In this document: one piece after another, positions 20,206 to 32,429 of the stretch
Layout of the letters: each line of letters begins with the position of its first letter
Position numbering within the stretch: position 1 is the first letter of the stretch
NCBI GenBank assembly: GCA_009823505.1
Contig: VZQC01007982.1
Coordinates: forward strand, 5,766,517 to 5,830,516
Source: Rhizomys pruinosus
Lineage: Eukaryota > Chordata > Mammalia > Rodentia > Spalacidae
DNA: 64,000 nt
Direction of reading: 5' to 3'
Notes under the pieces: model-generated
The model's database searches: none
Told to the model about the DNA's origin: nothing
The model's input: the letters and a program-made list of their open reading frames with translations, nothing else
Made by a program: the position numbers and the translations under genes

Positions 20206-23200
20206 ATATTCCACATTACCTATTACCTACTATAAATACAGGATGCTCTGAAAGCAACCTGTACATTTGACAATTCATTTCAAATGAGATTCTCCATGAA
20301 CACAAGGTACCCAGGGCTACCCAATTTGAAAACTATTCTATGTGTTCATTTGTAGTATTGGCCAAAGGTTAGTCTGGATTGGGGAGTGGATCGTATCAAG
20401 GGATGATGAAGAACTGCAGGGAGTGAATTCAAAATATGCAATAGAATTTCCATTATTTTGGCACATTAGCAAAAAAGCTAATGATATATCCATCTGGACA
20501 CTAGGGGTATGTTCCTCAGGAAAAAAATTTTAATTACTAATGAGGAACCACAGTAACCAGCCGAGGTGTAGAAGAGGAGAGAAGAGTTACAAACTACTTA
20601 TTTTCAGTAGCTGAAATGCAATTATTTTCTATTAAATGTAGACTATTTTATAATTAACTAATTTAAATATAAACTAAGGTTAAGTAACTTGTATTTGTGA
20701 TTATAAAATTTAAATACTATAGCATTCACTTTGACAATGTAAACTAATAGTAGCATGAATTTTAAATAAGGAAAGGCTGTACAAACCAATGTCCCTATGG
20801 TTCATGAAGGATCCAGATTCTATCTAAAGACAGTCTCTGTGGTTAATATAGCAACAGTAACTTTTTAATGTTTTTTCATAATTTTAGCTTTTATATTCAT
20901 TTGTCATTGTAAAGAAATATCTATCTCAAGTGTTTCAACTTCTAAGTTTATACTGTTAGTTTTCTTTGTGAAATAATTATCAGTAATATTTCTAGGTATT
21001 ATATTATGTTTATTAAACTCTTTTGATCTACCCATCTACTCTTCTACATGTTCAAGAGAATATTCAGAATTATGTTCATCAAATGTTAAAAAAATTACTT
21101 TTGAATGCAGGATATAATTAATTTTTTTAAATGTTCTCTGTAGTCTTTAAATGTCCCTGGTTTTTGTAAGAGATATTATTAATTAATTCTTGTAAGAAAA
21201 ATGACTAAGTTGTGGCACATTAAATTTTCCCGTTGGCCAAGTGGGAATTGCAGAATACTATCTAAAGCTGTCAGATGAACAATGAAGAGCAAACTCACAA
21301 AACTGACCCATACGTCACTGATTCTTAAAAAAAACTGCCAGCGATTGCCCACCTCTTTATTATTTTGAGCATAGTTCTTGTTAAGTTTAATTTCTGTGTC
21401 ACAGCAATGTTTGGTTTTTAGGATTTTCTATTTGATGCGGTATCACATTCTGCGTTTCCCCTACCTAGTATATCAGCCCCAATACGGGGAAGTGGGCATT
21501 CTCTATGCTTCACACTGATAACCAGATCACTTGGTAAGTCAAAATGGAAGGAAGGGAAACTTTCTAGAATTTTAGAATCAGGTATCTGAACATGATTTGA
21601 TCAGCTATCTTGTCAAACCTATTCCCCATCATAGCATAAAGCAACGCATTTAACAAACACCCAAGTTGTATTCTGCAGGAAAGTCAAAATGAGTCATCTT
21701 TTAGATGAAACTTGGCAAAATATAAAATTTTGTGCTTGTTAAGGAAAGATACTAACTTGCCTAGCAAATCCCTGAAACATCATACAAGTTAGATAGTTGT
21801 ATGAGTGGATAACACTCACTGTAAATCATTTGGGGCCTTGATACTTCCTTCTAAAAATGTCTTAGGTTTCCAAAGTATCTCCTTTTTCCATTTCCTTCTC
21901 AAATTTTCCCCATTCCAAACCCCAAAACACCTTGTTCAGCTTTATTTGAAAATAATTAGGTTGGTTTTTCATTTTGCACCCTCTGCCGTCTACTTTGAAC
22001 TTACTCTTGTCTGTGTCACCATGTTGATAGTATTGTGTGGTCAGCTGGAGGCAGAGCACATGCCCTGATTTCTCTGTTTCTCTGCCTGGCTGCTGTGCTG
22101 AGTCTAGAACTCTGCACACAGTCACTCTGAACTTAACACTTGCAAGATTGCCTTGTGATGACATTGATGAGTCATCACAAGAGAAACGACTTCTCCCCGT
22201 GTCCCTCCACCTTCTTCAACTGTCCCCTCAGCTACTTTCCTTTACATTTCAGAGTCCCTGGAATCTTGAGGTAGATTTAGCACTCTCTTCTGATACATAA
22301 ATAATCCCAAAAGGAAGAGATCTATGAGACCAAAGCCAAGCAAGTAGCAGAAACCTTAGAAGTTCCGAAGAATGACTAAAATATCTAGGTATTTATATAC
22401 TTTGCCGGTTCCGTTTTACCCATCACCACAGAGCAGTAAATGTGCATGAACAATAACAAATTCAGCCTGTTGGATAACTGATTCCAAAGAGCCAAACACT
22501 GGGTATCATTTCATCCATACGTCTGGCTAATTCAAGTGTGAACTTCCCCCTCTATGGCCTTAGCAATAGATAAAGAATGGAGACTTTTCTACATTTGATA
22601 TGGTGTTTGGTGTTACAGAATTCAGCTTTTGTGCTGTTCTTTTTCTCTCTCCTGCTATTGCCTGGATCTCATTAGAAACCATTAGTGATGTTATACTAAA
22701 CCTATGGAATCTTAAACATGCTTTTAAACTCCTGTGGAATAAAGACGTCTCCTACCAAACCAAAAATGCAGTGGGAATAGACAAAAGTTACATTTCTTTA
22801 AGAAAAAAAAATGACTCATTTCATAGCTTCCAAACTGTTTTGACTGAAGCTTCTCAAAATAAACTTTCTGCAATAGGCAGCCTTTGATGTCTGACTTTGA
22901 AAAAAAATCATTTGTCAAAGATACATTTCAATCCTTTTTGGGTGTTCATATATTTCTTTTGTGCAGATTAACTTACTTCTATTTCAACCAGCAAATGACA
23001 TGATATTAAATAGCCATAGATGAGGAAAGGAAAGTACCTTTGAAGTGGTCTTAACTCCCACATAAACCAAATATAAAGAACATGCCATCTGATTTTTTTC
23101 AAATTACCACAAAAATAGAATTTCCAGAACATTACCAGGAGAGGGATTTGGTCCATTAAGGATAACAAAACAGTTTAGATGTCGTGAAAGTGGAAGATTA

Positions 23201-23617
23201 GGAGCGTAGTTAAGCTTCCTAATGATATTTTTGATTCATATGCTATTTCCTAGGTCTGGCAACATTTTTAATTTTTCACCGTCTCAAATCGTAATCCTTG
23301 AAGGGTAATTCAAGTTTTAGAGCTCACAGAAAGCGAGTTGTTTGGAGTGGCAATTTGCCATTGATGTGCTTCCAGGTTCTTTTGTACTCTTCCAGCTGTG
23401 GGACTTAAAGGTAGCATTTGTTAAGTCCAAGTCTACAGAAGGACACTGAAACAATTGATTTTCAATCAAATCGTCTTCTTTTTTTGAAGCATAAACCAAC
23501 TCTGTGTAGTTGATCAGATTTTTAAAAATAGTTTCTATTAAACACAGGTGAATGAAATTACTACCTAACTGGACAAACCTTTTCTGAGTAAGAATTCCCA
23601 CCTAGGAGAGTAGATTA
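20206..23617. other. AT-rich unique stretch free of rodent SINEs
   Basis: No B1, B2 or B4 seen for more than 3 kb, and no convincing exon. A GC-richer block at about 21225-21540 could be regulatory, but only its texture supports that. Confidence 0.5.
22152..22181. promoter_or_regulatory. Perfect inverted repeat with AP-1 site
   Basis: cttgtgatgac (22152-22162), 8 base loop, gtcatcacaag (22171-22181). The right side includes a consensus AP-1 site TGAGTCA (22168-22174). The hairpin and motif are seen; function is not shown. Confidence 0.5.
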
Positions 23618-23790
23618 AGATCTAAATTCTGGCTCCAACTCTTCTCTATCTGTTATTTACCAAGTTTCTCAACTTCTCAAGTTCAATTTACTCATCTACA
23701 AATGGGGAGAAAAAACACTAACCTCATGGCTTCCTGGAATATTAAGTACCAGATCTGTGACATGGGGTATATACTTGGCCCATGATCAAC
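23618..23790 (+). mobile_element. MIR SINE
   Basis: 'attctggctccaactcttct', 'tttctcaacttctcaagttc' and 'tactcatctacaaatgggga' follow the MIR core (tgagtttcctcatctgtaaaatgg pattern). Diverged. Confidence 0.7.
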
Positions 23791-24395
23791 GTGAATTTCC
23801 TCCTAGACCCCATCGATTGTACATACAGAGTTTTGAGTCTTCCATTTTCCTTCAGGGCTGTAAGTCCTCAATAAAAATATGAGAGGCTGCTTGACATCCA
23901 CTCCATTAAACTGCTAAAAGAATTCTAAGATCCAGAGTTATGTCTCCCTAGGTCAGATTTGCAGCCTAGAATCTGATGTTTGTGATGACAAAGAATAGAC
24001 TTGCTGGAATTGATATAATTCTCTGGGACTTTTAAAGGCTTTCTTTTCCAAAAGTCCCTATAGATATCCAAAAAATGCCTCTAAAATATGCTAGAATCTA
24101 TGTACATTTTAGACATAGTACCAGCATTTAAAGTAATACATCCCAAATATTTAATGCCCATAATGTGAACATGCTCTTCTCTTGCGTGACCTGAAACTAT
24201 CACTTCAAATCATGAAGATTTAAAGAAAGTAGAAAGGAAAGGCTCATGGGGAATGGGTCAAATTTAAGAGAAAGTGGATGGATTCACACAATTCGGATCT
24301 GAACTTTGATGCCAGCTCTGCCCATTTGAGAGCTTAGAGATATTCCAGAGATATTCTGTCCCCATGTTGAAGCAAATCTGCTTTGTTAACTTTTT

Positions 24396-24547
24396 TTTTT
24401 TTTTGTCTTTTCAAGACAGGGTCTTCCTGTAGCCCCAGCTGTCCTGGAATTCACTCTGTAGACCAGGCTGGCCTTGAACTCACAAAGATCCGCCTGCCTC
24501 TGCCTCCCAAGTGCTAGGATTAAAGGCGTGCACCACCACACCCGGCT
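24396..24547 (-). mobile_element. B1 SINE (full length)
   Basis: Complete B1 on the minus strand. An 18 bp repeat (ctgctttgttaacttttt) flanks it at about 24378-24395 and 24546-24563. Confidence 0.94.
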
Positions 24548-24563
24548 GCTTTGTTAACTTTTT

Positions 24564-26232
24564 AAGTCTACTAGAAAATTGTTTTGATCTACTCCTTCAA
24601 AGCATTTATTCTAATAAGTGTTTTGGTGATACAGATCTTTAAATGTCTATAGAATATCTAATAATTAGAGCAATGTATAAATTAATATCTTCCCTCCGTG
24701 TAAGGCTAATTCATAGTCTGTCAGATCTATAGGAGGTTTATGTATGTTGTTTCAGAAAAAAGTGAAAATTTCCTTTTTAGTGAAATCATTTAGAACTCAG
24801 TTAGTTCTCATGATTTACAAAATTATATTCAATTAGGCAATTAGTGTACAGGCTGACAACAATGTAAGAACTCAAGGTCATTTTATACCTAAAAATTACC
24901 TCGGTCCTTCCCATAAGCTAATTTCTGAGGTGATTTATTGGTCTTTAGTAACTCAGTTCTTAGAGTTCAGGGTGCTGCAGCCACGAAGACGGCCCTTTCC
25001 TGACTGAGCGAGGAGACAGATATGCTGGAGAGGAGTAAGTGCTCATTTCTAGATCCCACTCTCTTCCCCCTCTCACTGCTACCACCTGATTTGGGTTTCG
25101 AGGATCCCTAGACTTAATTCCACTCCTCTGGTTGTACTCCATCTCATTCTGTCTCTTCCCGAACTTCCATCCCCATTATCAGTCTTGGCACTCCAAAGAA
25201 GAGTGCAAAAGTGACATGGAAGGACAAGGATTTGCCAACATTCCCCCCCCTCCCCGCCTCAGCTAAGCTGTGTAAATCCAGTTCGCCTGAATATGGCTGT
25301 GCTTTTGCCCTTTCCTGTGTCTGTAATAGCTCCCCTTCTCAGTTTCATGGGTTTCAACTCTAAGCCTACATTTTCTTTTTGAGGGCTTCCTATGTCCTGC
25401 ATACCACCTGATCAGAAATAGCTGAGGATTCCTAGTCTGCTCTTCATCCTTCAGCAGTGAAGAGATGGAGGCAACCTGAAGAGTTTGTGGCTTGCCCCAA
25501 AATCATATGGCTAGTTAGGAGTTTCACCAAGTTTTAATATTGAGGCCTTCTTCCCCAAGTGCTTTTCATATACAGCAACAGATGCCTGAACTATCCAAGT
25601 ATGAAACACTTCCCCTATAATAGTGTTCATTAGTATGCAACCTGGAGCTGCCCAAGTTCTTCCTGGATTAGTCTTTCATTTGAGATGCAAATTTTAAAAA
25701 AATGGTAGTGGGTCCTCCACCTCAGTATTTCTTAGTCCCCAAGAAAGGAGAGTAGTGAGATGCTTTGTGTTTTCTGTCACCTCCTGTCCCAAATTCCTGT
25801 CATCCTTCTTTGAGTCTTAGCTTTATCCTGAGTTCAGAAAAGTTACTTTTTCCTTTATTGCCACAAAGCAGCTGCAGTTAACCAACTTTGATGGATGGTT
25901 TGGGGTGATTAAGGGACATTGCAATGCAGCTCAAACTGGACCATGGCTTTAAATTAGTTATTTTAATTTTAAGGAAAAATAACTCCAACTCTTTGTCCGA
26001 CTTCTCTTCCATATGATTTGGGGGCTACATGGGACCATCTACCTTCACAATTATAATGCAACATTGAGATGTTTACATAGTGTCTAGCATCATTATGTCG
26101 AATGCCTTGAAGTTAAGAAGAGGAGAGACATCGGGCATTCAATAGCATTTGCTGAGCCTTCCTTCCTGCCAGCCACCTCTTACCTTATTTGATTCCACCA
26201 CAACCATACAGGGTAGATCTTCCCATAGAAAT
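24564..26232. other. Unique sequence with an old MIR remnant
   Basis: No gene recognised. A minus-strand MIR-like stretch is visible at about 25445-25560 ('gtggcttgccccaaaatcat'). Confidence 0.4.
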
Positions 26233-26233
26233 G

Positions 26234-26452
26234 GAGCTGGGGAGATGGCTCAGTGGTTAAGAACACTGGCTGCTCTTAGAGAGGACCCACATTCAATTCC
26301 CAGCACCCACATAACAGCTAACAACCATCAGTAACTCCAATTCCAGGGGATCTGATGCCCTCTTCTGACCTCCATGGGCATCACACAACATGAATCCACT
26401 TACATGCAGGCAATACATTCACACATAAAATCAAAATAATAAATAAAATATT
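26234..26452 (+). mobile_element. B2 SINE, older form
   Basis: 'ggagctggggagatggctca' start, 'aactccaattccagggga' once only, (aaat) tail. Confidence 0.9.
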
Positions 26453-26479
26453 TTTATGAAATCAAATTTATACACCAGA

Positions 26480-26580
26480 AATTAAATAATTTGCCAAAGT
26501 GTCCCAACAAGTAAGTGACAGATCCAGAGTTCATACCTAACTGAGTTCAAAAGTACTGCAGGGCCTGGCCAGATGACCAA
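26480..26580 (-). mobile_element. MIR SINE remnant
   Basis: 'ataatttgccaaagtgtccc' and 'gtaagtgacagatccagagt' match the reverse complement of the MIR core. Confidence 0.5.
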
Positions 26581-26985
26581 GGTGAAGGTCTAGGTACAGG
26601 AAGCTGGGGAATGACTGAGACAATGGGGGGAATGGGAGCCACAGCCTCCGACTGATGCCTCTGAGATAGAATCCTCCTGTTTGATCATGCCTGGTTGTAC
26701 CTATGGGCACACAGAGTGATATTTCAGATCATACTAAGGATTCAAGTCTCCCAGCCCACCAGAGTAAGAAGACACAGGAAGTCTGTGAGAGACACTGATT
26801 TGCATGAGACTCTGGCAAGGCAGGGTGGGCCGAGGTACTGAATAGAGAAGGTGACTTCCTTTTCATCCCTTCTGCATGAAGCTACTTGATTTTACACACT
26901 CAGAGGACCTCCTACACAATGGAGCTAGGTATCCTACGGTTACTGGTTTTTATAGCCCAAGAAGGGCAATGTGTTTCTTAGACTC
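26581..26985. other. Unique sequence
   Basis: Nothing recognised. Confidence 0.4.
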
Positions 26986-26989
26986 TCAC

Positions 26990-27260
26990 TGAGAGCCTTT
27001 CTGGGCAACTTTTATTTATTCATCTTGCCTGCGAGTGGCATGGGGGCAGGTGTCTGGTTTTTGTTACAGTAGAAAAGAGCCATTAGCCCTCATTAATGTG
27101 AACGGAGAAACACTGCATCTGAACTGAAATCTCATCTCATCTAAACAGAGAACTCTGTGGCACTTTTCTTGCTAAAAAGTTGTTAAGTTTGGCAATCCTC
27201 TCTCTGTTCCAGTCAAACGTTTTCTTAGCCATATTAGGTTATATGGAAATAAGCCAGTCT
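26990..27260. promoter_or_regulatory. Candidate conserved non-coding block
   Basis: Repeat-free, mixed composition, with clustered TAAT-type words ('gccattagccctcattaatg'). No frame. Conservation not measured, so this is a weak call. Confidence 0.22.
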
Positions 27261-27639
27261 TGCGGCTGGTGTATGAGTAGCTCCTTCGACCTTGTTTTAT
27301 TTTATTTTTACTGGTTGAAAAGGAATGGAGACAAATGTGGCTCAGAGTAGATTTCGAAATGTGGCTGGAAAGAATAATGAAAACTCTATGATGTAAAAAT
27401 CGTCTATATAACAGCTGAGACTGATATCAGAGTTTTAAGATGAGAGACTTTACAGACGTGGTGTGGATATTTGTTTGTTTCCTCTGGAAAAGATGGAACA
27501 ATATAGTAAAAGCTTAGCCAGATTTATCACAGACATGAGAAGAAATCAGACCAAGATTGCTTCCACTGTTCCCAGAGTCTCAGCTCTCGATCTCAATACC
27601 TTAGTCAGTCTCTAGGGCTAGAAAATCAGCATGTGTATT

Positions 27640-27800
27640 CCGGATCCATGACATTCGGAGCAGTCCTAGACACTGGAGTTAATTTCATTGTTTATCAAAG
27701 AGCGGTGATACACATCTCTCCTGGGGATCTTATGAGAATCAAATGAGATAATGCAATTCAACGATTTCAATGAAAAGCATGTTTGATATGCCTCCCAGCC
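27640..27800 (+). mobile_element. MIR SINE remnant
   Basis: 'ttatgagaatcaaatgagat' followed by 'aatgcaattcaac' fits the 3' half of MIR. Confidence 0.45.
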
Positions 27801-27999
27801 AGACTCAAATGACAAGTTGTAGCAGCAGAAAAAATACCTTTCAGTTACCTTTCATTCATACTTATCTTAGTCTGCTTTGACAGCTTATAAATATTCATCC
27901 ATCTACACAGTATATTGATTACTTACTTAGCAAGTGCCAGTATCTTTGGCATGAAGTCTCCCTTGTCTCCTTATTAGAAAATCTTTTGAAATATTTGAC

Positions 28000-28140
28000 C
28001 ATGCTTATGCATTCATTCATTCCACATATGTGATGTTTTCATTGAGTGACTACTATTGATAATTAGTACCTGGCAGGGGTCTGCAAAACACTGAAGAATC
28101 AGTAGTAAATATGAACTTCCAATCTAGTGGAGAAAAACAG
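28000..28140 (+). mobile_element. Possible L2 fragment
   Basis: 'cattcattcattccacatat', 'gagtgactactattgataat' and 'tctagtggagaaaaacagac' follow an L2-type order. Diverged. Confidence 0.4.
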
Positions 28141-28144
28141 ACAT

Positions 28145-28500
28145 TAAATTCATACCTACAGGTTTGAATGTGAAATGTCTCCCTACAGGTCATGTGTTTG
28201 AATGCTTAATCCCTGGGTGGTGGTACTGTTTGGGGAGGCTGTGGAGACTTTGGGTCGTAGACCACTAGGGGCAGACCTGTTAGCCAGCCCTTCATTCTGG
28301 TCCTCTGTTTCTTGATCTGCCAAGATGTGAGGAATGGCAACTGCACGCTCTCAGCACCATGGGTCAAGCAGCTCTACCAGCCCCTCCCTACCATGCTGGA
28401 TGGATATATTGAGCCCAAATAAATACTTCCTTATTAAAATGGCTTCCGTTGGGTATTTTTGTCATAGCAGTGAGAGAAGTACTAGCCAGCATAAATAGCT
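28145..28500 (+). mobile_element. ERVL-MaLR-type solo LTR
   Basis: 'gtttgaatgtgaaatgtctc' at the 5' side, 'ggtggtggtactgtttggg', 'gagcccaaataaatacttcc' (AATAAA) and 'gtcatagcagtgagagaagt' at the 3' side. The order is typical of an MaLR LTR. No internal genes remain. Confidence 0.75.
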
Positions 28501-28558
28501 TCACTATTTGGGCTTGTCCATGAAGATAGATAATGGAGTCCTAGAAAGGAGGATAACA

Positions 28559-28697
28559 TGGTTGGGCACAGTGGTACATGCCTTTAGCCCTTGCACTTGG
28601 GAGACAGAGGCAGGTGGATTTCTGTGAGATCAAGGCCAGCCTGGTCTACGTGAGGCAAGTTCCAGGCCAGTGGGCTACGAAAAGACCTGTCTTAAAA
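28559..28697 (+). mobile_element. B1 SINE, diverged 3' part
   Basis: 'tggttgggcacagtggtaca' start; the 3' part is shortened ('ggccagtgggctacgaaaag'). Confidence 0.85.
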
Positions 28698-28704
28698 AAA
28701 GAAA

Positions 28705-28765
<61 letters not shown>

Positions 28766-28815
28766 GAAAGAAAAAGAAAGAAAGGAGGGAGGGAGGGAGG
28801 GAGGCGTAAGGAAAG
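28698..28815 (+). repeat. (GAAA)n(GGGA)n microsatellite
   Basis: About 15 gaaa units grow from the B1 tail, then ggga units. The lysine/arginine-rich frames through it are artefacts. Confidence 0.93.
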
Positions 28816-29056
28816 GAAGAGAAGGGAGGAAGGGAAAGAGATTAACATGAAAATAAAATGTTTAAAATATGTTTAAGGCAACAATATTTATTATGCTTTG
28901 ACAATAAATGTATAGGATCTTTGAACCTTTATTATCTGTCTTATGATAGTGCTTAGGCCAAAAATTAGTATTTTCAGGGTATTGCTTTTTAACTAATTTT
29001 CCAAATTGTTAGTAGGCTCAATGGACTTTGTTATCTAAAGTTAAGAATCTATGAAG

Positions 29057-29301
29057 AGGGGCTGGAGAGATGCCCTAGCGCGTTAAGAGTGCCGACCGCT
29101 CTTGCCAGGGACCCGGGTTCTATCCCCAGCACCCACATGGCGGCCGAGAACCGTCTGAAACTCCAATTCCAGGAGAACTCCAGTTCCAGGGGAATCCGAC
29201 ACCCTCTTCTGACCTCCGCGGCATTGCACGACACGGGTGCACAGATCTGCATGCAGACAGTACATTCGTACACATACAGAAATAAATTAAAAAAAAAAAG
29301 G
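29057..29301 (+). mobile_element. B2 SINE, young subfamily
   Basis: Carries the 17 bp internal duplication and 'gtacacatacagaaataaa' 3' end. The B box is changed (ggttctatccc). Confidence 0.94.
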
Positions 29302-29433
29302 TACATTAAAAGAAAAAAGAATTATATGAGTAAGATATGTGTGACTCTTAAAAGATATTGATGAGGGAAAAATAATTTCAGGCTTAGAGGACAGCATACT
29401 GTAGACTGTGTGGCCTAAAAGAATTGGATCATG

Positions 29434-29796
29434 GTGCCGGAGAGATGGCTCAGCAGTTAAGAGCACTGGCTGCATTTGCAGAGGACCAGGGTTCAATTCT
29501 TAGCACTCACATGGCAGCTACCAACTGTCTGTAACTCCAGTTCTAGGAGTATCTAACACTTTCTTCTGACCTCTGTGGGCATTGCACTTATATACATGTA
29601 GGCAATAAATACACTCAAATAATAAATTTTTTGATCTTTTTGAGACAGGGTCTCCCTGTAGCCCTAGCTGTTCTGGAACTCATTCTGTAGACCAGGCTGG
29701 CCTTGAACTCACAAAGATTCACCTGCCTCTGCCTCCCAAGTGCTAGGATTAAAAGTGTGCACCACCATGCCCGGCATTCAAATAATAAAATTTTTA
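29434..29796 (+). mobile_element. B2 SINE interrupted by a B1
   Basis: Older B2 form. The flanks share a 17 bp repeat with two differences (aaaagaattggatcatg at 29417-29433; 29797-29813). The tail is split by the B1 at 29632-29776. Confidence 0.9.
29632..29776 (-). mobile_element. B1 SINE inserted in a B2 tail
   Basis: Complete minus-strand B1. 'ttcaaataataaa'-like repeats on both sides (about 29616-29628 and 29777-29789) mark insertion into the A-rich tail of the B2. Confidence 0.92.
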
Positions 29797-29814
29797 AAAA
29801 GAATTACATCATGA

Positions 29815-30300
29815 AAGAAATTGAAGGAAGCTCATTCAACTAGGTCACCGTGTGAAGCAGGGAGGTAGGCAGATCCAGGTCACACTCATGCTTGTAGGGT
29901 ACAGGGAAGAATCCAACCTAGTCTGCATGCACTGTGAAGCTACTGAAATGTTCTAAGCAAGGCAGTGATGTGACTGGATTAATGTTTTTGAAAAAAGGTA
30001 ATTATTTGCAGATGGTCAGAAAATTAGAACAGAGATCTGTTAAGAGGCTCTGGGGACAGTCCAGATGAGACAATGGTGGCTTGGATTAGAATGGTAGGAA
30101 TGGTGATGAAGATAAATGGACCATTTCAAGCAAATATCCTAAAGGCAGAATCATGTGGCTTTAGTAATAGGGTGTATGAGGCATGGTGGGAAAGGGATAG
30201 TAAGGAAGACGGAAGCATCTGGAATGACTCCCAGGTCCAGAGCTTGAGCAACTGGATGAAGGTCGGTGCTATTTGCTGAGACGGGAAAACGGTGGGATTG
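29815..30300 (+). repeat. Ancient mammalian dispersed repeat
   Basis: 'aagcaaggcagtgatgtgac', 'tctggaatgactcccaggtc' and 'gagcttgagcaactggatga' follow a common, old mammalian repeat that I cannot name safely. The frame at 30073-30279 is part of it and is not called a gene. Confidence 0.5.
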
Positions 30301-30984
30301 TGTTCAGTGACATCCCACTTGCTGAGAGAAGAGGGGGCAGTAATGGAGTTTTTGTGAGTGGTGGAGAAGAAACAGAACTGTGAAGCACAGTCTCCATCTG
30401 TTGGGCTAAAACCACTGTTTATTCTTCTTTAATAAACTTTTTAAGGTACCAGAGGCTTTGCTATGAAGCCATGGGAAACCTCATTGCCGGGACTTACGTT
30501 CTCCTCTCTGTGTGCCTAAAAGTGACATGCTTGGTTCTAGTCATTTACCCTTTCCACATTTAAAAATGACCTCGTTTTTAAGGTCCAAGTCTTCTCTTTG
30601 AGTTCAATTTTTCTCCAGCATAGTATAATAACTATTATCTACAAATACCTAGGATATGTTTCAAAGTAGCTAGAAAACTGTAAAAATTCCTAACATAGAA
30701 ATGAGTGGTGTTTCAGGAAATAGAAGCACTTATTACCTGATTATATTATACACTGTGTGTGTGTATCAAATCACCGTGGTCTATAGCATAAATATGTACA
30801 TATATATTAAATATATATATATATATCAATTAAAATTACTAAAGCATAGATCTTGAGAACATGCCAGTTAACAACAGAGGAAAAGAACAGATGTATATAT
30901 AGCCAGTGATAGAAAAGCAATTCTGGAATAAAGCATATAAATTAGAAAAAATAAAAGCTTTTACATATCAAGCTTTTAAAGGCA
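30301..30984. other. Unique AT-rich sequence with (TA)n
   Basis: A (TA) run at about 30805-30826. No gene seen. Confidence 0.4.
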
Positions 30985-31110
30985 ATTTACCTCCGCCCAT
31001 TCCATTTGGAACGTCTTGCCAGTGAATGGGCGATATGTGCCTTTGGCAGCTTATTTGCTGTCGTTTGCTGTAACTCAATTACAAAGATTTTGATGGCATT
31101 AAAATGCATG
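30985..31110. promoter_or_regulatory. Candidate conserved non-coding block
   Basis: Short repeat-free block with 'ctcaattacaaag' and 'aaaatgcatgttctaattcc'. Weak; motif texture only. Confidence 0.2.
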
Positions 31111-31142
31111 TTCTAATTCCCTTCAGTATGTTGTTTGGAAAT

Positions 31143-31320
31143 AACGAGCATGATGGTGCTTGTCTTTAATCTTAGCGGGAGGCAGAGGCAGGCAGGTCTT
31201 TGTGAGTTCAAGGGCAGCCTGGTCTACATAGAGAGCTCCAGGCCAGCTGGGACTAATGGGAGACCCTGTCTCAAAAATACAAAAAAAAGAGAGAAAGTAT
31301 CAAAAAGAACAATTTAAAAA
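31143..31320 (+). mobile_element. B1 SINE with an internal deletion
   Basis: 'tgatggtgcttgtctttaat' runs into 'cttagcgggaggcagaggca', so about 10 bases of the usual 'cccagcacttgggagg' are missing. The rest is a normal B1 with A-rich tail. Confidence 0.85.
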
Positions 31321-31734
31321 AAAAAAAAGAATTTTCAAAAAGAAAGGACGACCAGCTTGAATCATCTGAGAATCACTGGTAAAATACTCTACCATATTTA
31401 GCAATTCAAAAAGAAAAAGTAATAGATATTTAGTAATAAAGGTTTATATATAAGAATGTCCATAACAACATGACTCATAGTAGGCTAAGCTTGAAATATT
31501 CCCAGTGACTTAGTAGAGGAATAATTACACAAATTATGAATGTATTAATCATATTAAAAGAATGGTATAGGAAAAACATGTGTGGTTATAACCAAAGAGT
31601 AGAATGTATAGCATGTAAAGTTTAGTTTTAAAATAGAATTGCTTTCCACATAAATTCCTTTATATAATAAAATTTCAATAATGAAATGCATGATCAATAA
31701 GCTGTGATGTAGCATACTTTGTAGCATACTTATT

Positions 31735-31912
31735 TAAACATCCATGAAGCCTGGGTTCCATCCCAAGTACTATGTAAAACAAAGGTGCTGCTACATACCT
31801 ATAATCTCTGCACTTAGAAAGTGAAATCAAAACAGTCCTGAGTTCTAGATGATCCTGAGATATACAGTCAAGAGTCTAATGCTAGCCTGGACTACATGAA
31901 ACCCTCTCTCAA
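31735..31912 (+). mobile_element. RSINE1/B4-type SINE remnant
   Basis: 'aagcctgggttccatcccaa' (tRNA B box) runs into a B1-like part and 'gaaaccctctctc' plus A run. 5' truncated. Confidence 0.6.
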
Positions 31913-31927
31913 AAAAAATTAATTATT

Positions 31928-32130
31928 GGGCTGCAGAGAGGGCTCAGGAGTTAAGAGCACTGGCTGCCCTTGCAGAGGACCTGGGTTCAATTCCAAGCAC
32001 CCATATAGAAGTTAACAAACTGGCTATAACTCCAGGTCCCGGGGATCTGATGTCCTCTTCTGGCCTCCACAGGCATTGGACACATTCAGGCAAAACACTC
32101 ATACACATAAAATAAAAGTAAAATCAATCA
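31928..32130 (+). mobile_element. B2 SINE, older form
   Basis: 'gggctgcagagagggctcag' start, B box 'gggttcaattcc', 'cataaaataaaagtaaa' tail. Confidence 0.9.
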
Positions 32131-32429
32131 AATTTTTTTTTACTTGCTTGTTGACTACTGTGTGAGTTCCTTGGAGATGTACAGCTGGACTCAAATGTGA
32201 CTTCTCAAGTTCCTGCTCTCCTAGAGTCCCTTCTTTGGGAGCATGCAGCCCAAAGCACCATCAGGATAGTTCTAACTTTCATCTGTGTGGTTTTTTTTCT
32301 TTTGAGGCATGTCAGGAAATGAAAGTAGATAGAATGGAAAATAAAGTACTTCCAGTTAACCAAGGGAGCATGCAGCTCAATAGCATTTCCATTCCCTGGT
32401 TTGCTCTTCCACTGCTCTCCTAGCATATT

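Noticed and set aside
29057..29796. B2 followed by B1 at 29.4-29.8 kb as another B2-B1 composite
   Set aside because: The B1 lies on the opposite strand, inside the B2 tail, with its own target repeats. This is an ordinary nested insertion.
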